This document shows positions 62,414 to 64,000 of a stretch of DNA of 64,000 nt, in pieces (within the stretch, counting starts at the first letter, position 1; every line of letters begins with the position of its first letter). The position numbers and the translations under genes are program-made. Below the pieces are notes generated by a model. That model was not told the DNA's origin. It did no database searches and saw nothing but the letters and a program-made list of their open reading frames with translations. The stretch is from the NCBI RefSeq assembly GCF_007859765.1, contig NZ_SIHJ01000001.1:1694067-1758066 (forward strand), in the 5' to 3' direction. Source of the DNA: Posidoniimonas corsicana (GTDB lineage: Bacteria > Planctomycetota > Planctomycetia > Pirellulales > Lacipirellulaceae).

Positions 62414-62429
62414 GCAACGCGACGTTGGT

Positions 62430-63710
62430 TTACGCGAGCGTCAGAACGATCCGCCAGGCCGTGCGGACCGCGAGCGCGCACACGACTAGGGTCGCGAGCG
62501 CCGTCAGGCCGATCAGCAGCGGCTTGGCCGGCGAAGCGATCCGCCCGGCCAGCCACAGCATCACCACCGACAGCAGCGGGACCCCCAGCACGGTCAACGC
62601 CTGCGCCACAACGACCAGTTGCACCACGCTGAGCGAGGTGAGCGTGGACGCGGCTGCGCCGAGGAAGCCCAGCCCGAGCGCCGCGACCGTCAGCAACCGT
62701 GGCCAGCGGCCGCCCAGCGAGGAGCCCAAACCCAGGGAGTCGGACAGCACGACCCCGCCGACCAACGCGTTTCCCAGGAATGAACTGAACGCGGCCGCCA
62801 AGATCCCCAACGAGAGCACCAGGGTCGCTTGGTCGCCGAAGAGCGGACGCAGCTGCTCGGCCACGTCGCCGGCCGACCGCAGGGCGTCCGGATCGACCTT
62901 GCCGTGCAGCGCCGCTGCGCTGGTGGCCATCACGATCCCCGAGATGACGCCCAGGATAGCGATGCCAACGGCCGTGTCGGTTAGTGCTATTCTCGCCTGC
63001 CCGGTCGACCAGTTCTTCTCTCGCACCAGGTACGGCTGGAAGAACGCCGCCGCCACAGACAGCGTCGTCGCCACGAGCGCCTGCACCGCCCACAGGTCGT
63101 CGGTCAAGACGCCGTCGCGCAGGAACGGCAGGAACCGTGGCGTTTCTTGCCCTGCTGGAAACCCTGGCGTCAGCCCGGCGATCATTCCACTCAGTGATGG
63201 CTTGGCCAGCAACAGGTTGACTGTGAACCCGGCGAACATCGCGATCACCATCACGCTCATCAGCTTCTCCAGCGGGCGGTAGGTTTCTCGAAACCCGAAC
63301 AGCACCGCGACGATGAGCGCGTTCAGCCCCCCGAGCACCACGACATCAACCACAGGAGACCGCGCCCCGCCGGTCATGCCCAAGAACGACTCCAGCGAGG
63401 CCAGCACCGCGATGTTGTTGGACGCCTGAAACAACGCGACGATAAGAAACAGCGTCACGCCCACTGCCACGGCGGCCGCGCGGCCGAAGCGGCCCGCGAC
63501 CTCGCCGCAGGGCGTGCCGGCCACAGTGATGCCGATCAGCGCGCCGACCGCCGTTAGCCCGATCATGAGCAGGGTGGCGGTCAGCGTGACCCACAGGAAT
63601 TCGTACCCGTACTGACAGCCCACCTTAGAGCTTGCCAAGATGCTCCCAGGGCCGAGAACGATGGACGCCAGAATAATGGCGGGCCCCAGCCTGCGGATGT
63701 GCTTGATCAT
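62430..63710 (-). CDS. Nramp-related divalent-metal transporter with altered ion-binding motifs
   Basis: 426 residues from ATG 63710. About eleven transmembrane segments and the Nramp layout are visible: LGPAIILASIVLGPGSILASSK at TM1, KVGCQYGYEFLW, and a TM6 region AAFFQPYLVREK. In Mn/Fe Nramps TM1 has D-P-G-N and TM6 has A-x-x-M-P-H. Here they are Gly20-Pro-Gly-Ser and Gln225-Pro-Tyr, so the standard Asp, Asn and Met ligands are missing. The substrate may be Mg2+, another ion or something else; Mn2+ should not be assumed. A GntR/FCD regulator gene lies just upstream, 143 bases away, and may control it. Confidence 0.82.
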   Translation of the reverse strand: MIKHIRRLGPAIILASIVLGPGSILASSKVGCQYGYEFLWVTLTATLLMIGLTAVGALIGITVAGTPCGEVAGRFGRAAAVAVGVTLFLIVALFQASNNIAVLASLESFLGMTGGARSPVVDVVVLGGLNALIVAVLFGFRETYRPLEKLMSVMVIAMFAGFTVNLLLAKPSLSGMIAGLTPGFPAGQETPRFLPFLRDGVLTDDLWAVQALVATTLSVAAAFFQPYLVREKNWSTGQARIALTDTAVGIAILGVISGIVMATSAAALHGKVDPDALRSAGDVAEQLRPLFGDQATLVLSLGILAAAFSSFLGNALVGGVVLSDSLGLGSSLGGRWPRLLTVAALGLGFLGAAASTLTSLSVVQLVVVAQALTVLGVPLLSVVMLWLAGRIASPAKPLLIGLTALATLVVCALAVRTAWRIVLTLA

Positions 63711-63853
63711 GCCGTGATGCCTAGGCTGGTTCGTTCGACCGGCGACGCTCCGGCCCCGTGGGCCAGAATGCATGCAGGCATCGTAGTGCATGCAATCTCG
63801 TGGTCAACGCCCGTCGGCAGAAGCGGCGTGCTCAGCCCGCAGGGGTCGGCGGA

Positions 63854-64000
63854 TCAGATGACACGCTCCGAGAAACGCTCGACCGACGCCGCCTGCAGGT
63901 GGTTCGCCATCTCCTTGCGGGCCCGCTTGCCGTGGCCGCGGGCGATCGCCGACAGGATTGCAAGGTGCTGCTCGTACTCCTGCAGCAGGCTCGATCGGCA
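63854..64000 (-). CDS. GntR-family transcriptional regulator, FCD domain (partial)
   Basis: Only the last 48 residues are in the window; the gene continues past its right edge. The frame reads LLQEYEQHLAILSAIARGHG, then KRARKEMANHLQAASVERF and a stop at 63854. The HxxILxAIxxG and AxxxMxxHL pattern is the C-terminal end of FCD (FadR C-terminal) effector domains. Its HTH is outside the window. It is read towards the Nramp-related gene and could regulate it, but effector and target are inference. Confidence 0.75.
   Translation of the reverse strand, partial: CRSSLLQEYEQHLAILSAIARGHGKRARKEMANHLQAASVERFSERVI

Noticed and set aside
1-64000. CRISPR arrays, phage, transposase, toxin-antitoxin or restriction genes
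   Set aside because: None were found on either strand; repeats present are within genes or short hairpins.

Overview
The window looks like a chromosomal segment from a GC-rich planctomycete of the Pirellulales type (Lacipirellulaceae-like). This is inferred from: prepilin-like DUF1559 proteins paired with small lipoproteins; a LEPR-XLL N-terminus; a five-gene DUF1501 / PPC / DUF1549-DUF1553 / planctomycete-cytochrome cluster; about ten proteins ending in PEP-CTERM-like tails; and the recurrent dockerin-like motif [10 protein letters not shown]. No phage, insertion sequence, CRISPR array or integrase was seen.

Layout. 1-13.1 kb is a secretome and polysaccharide island: a partial propeller/dockerin protein, a small membrane protein and a pectinesterase-like protein on +; then on - an ELW-repeat protein, a GH10 xylanase, a coupled DUF1559-lipoprotein pair and two PEP-CTERM proteins. 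13.7-22.8 kb (all -) is housekeeping: tsaE, thiL, an HtrA-type protease, a Cys-rich lipoprotein, PolX, SthA-type transhydrogenase, a MOSC protein, a HAD phosphatase and a GGQ release-factor-like protein. 22.9-27.1 kb holds a secreted thioredoxin-like protein, a JmjC/cupin-like protein and a two-gene ergothioneine locus (egtD-egtB). 27.5-31.8 kb holds a low-complexity secreted protein, then leuC-leuD and a secreted protein overlapping leuD. A tRNA-Lys(UUU) lies at 32.0 kb, followed by two mutually exclusive inverted repeats, then a D-2-hydroxyacid dehydrogenase.

33.8-43.1 kb is a tight + strand cluster of exported proteins (DNRLRE-like, DUF1501, PPC, DUF1549/1553, cytochrome-like plus WD40). 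43.8-53.4 kb is a second exported cluster: two dockerin/PEP-CTERM proteins with DNRLRE-like domains, one with an internal duplication, a second DUF1559-lipoprotein pair, a PEP-CTERM repeat protein, a purple-acid-phosphatase-like protein and a beta-helix protein. 53.6-60.3 kb (-) carries a NagB-type deaminase, an alkaline-phosphatase-superfamily/TPR protein, a dockerin protein, a second phosphatase/TPR paralogue that has lost nearly all metal ligands, and a PEP-CTERM protein. About 1.1 kb of structured non-coding DNA follows, then a Gfo/Idh/MocA oxidoreductase, an Nramp-related transporter with altered metal motifs, and the end of a GntR/FCD regulator.

The strongest candidates for something undescribed are the active/inactive phosphatase-TPR pair around a dockerin protein, the two translation-linked DUF1559-lipoprotein modules embedded among dockerin proteins with no cohesin in view, and the structured non-coding regions near 32.1, 43.7 and 61.1-61.3 kb.
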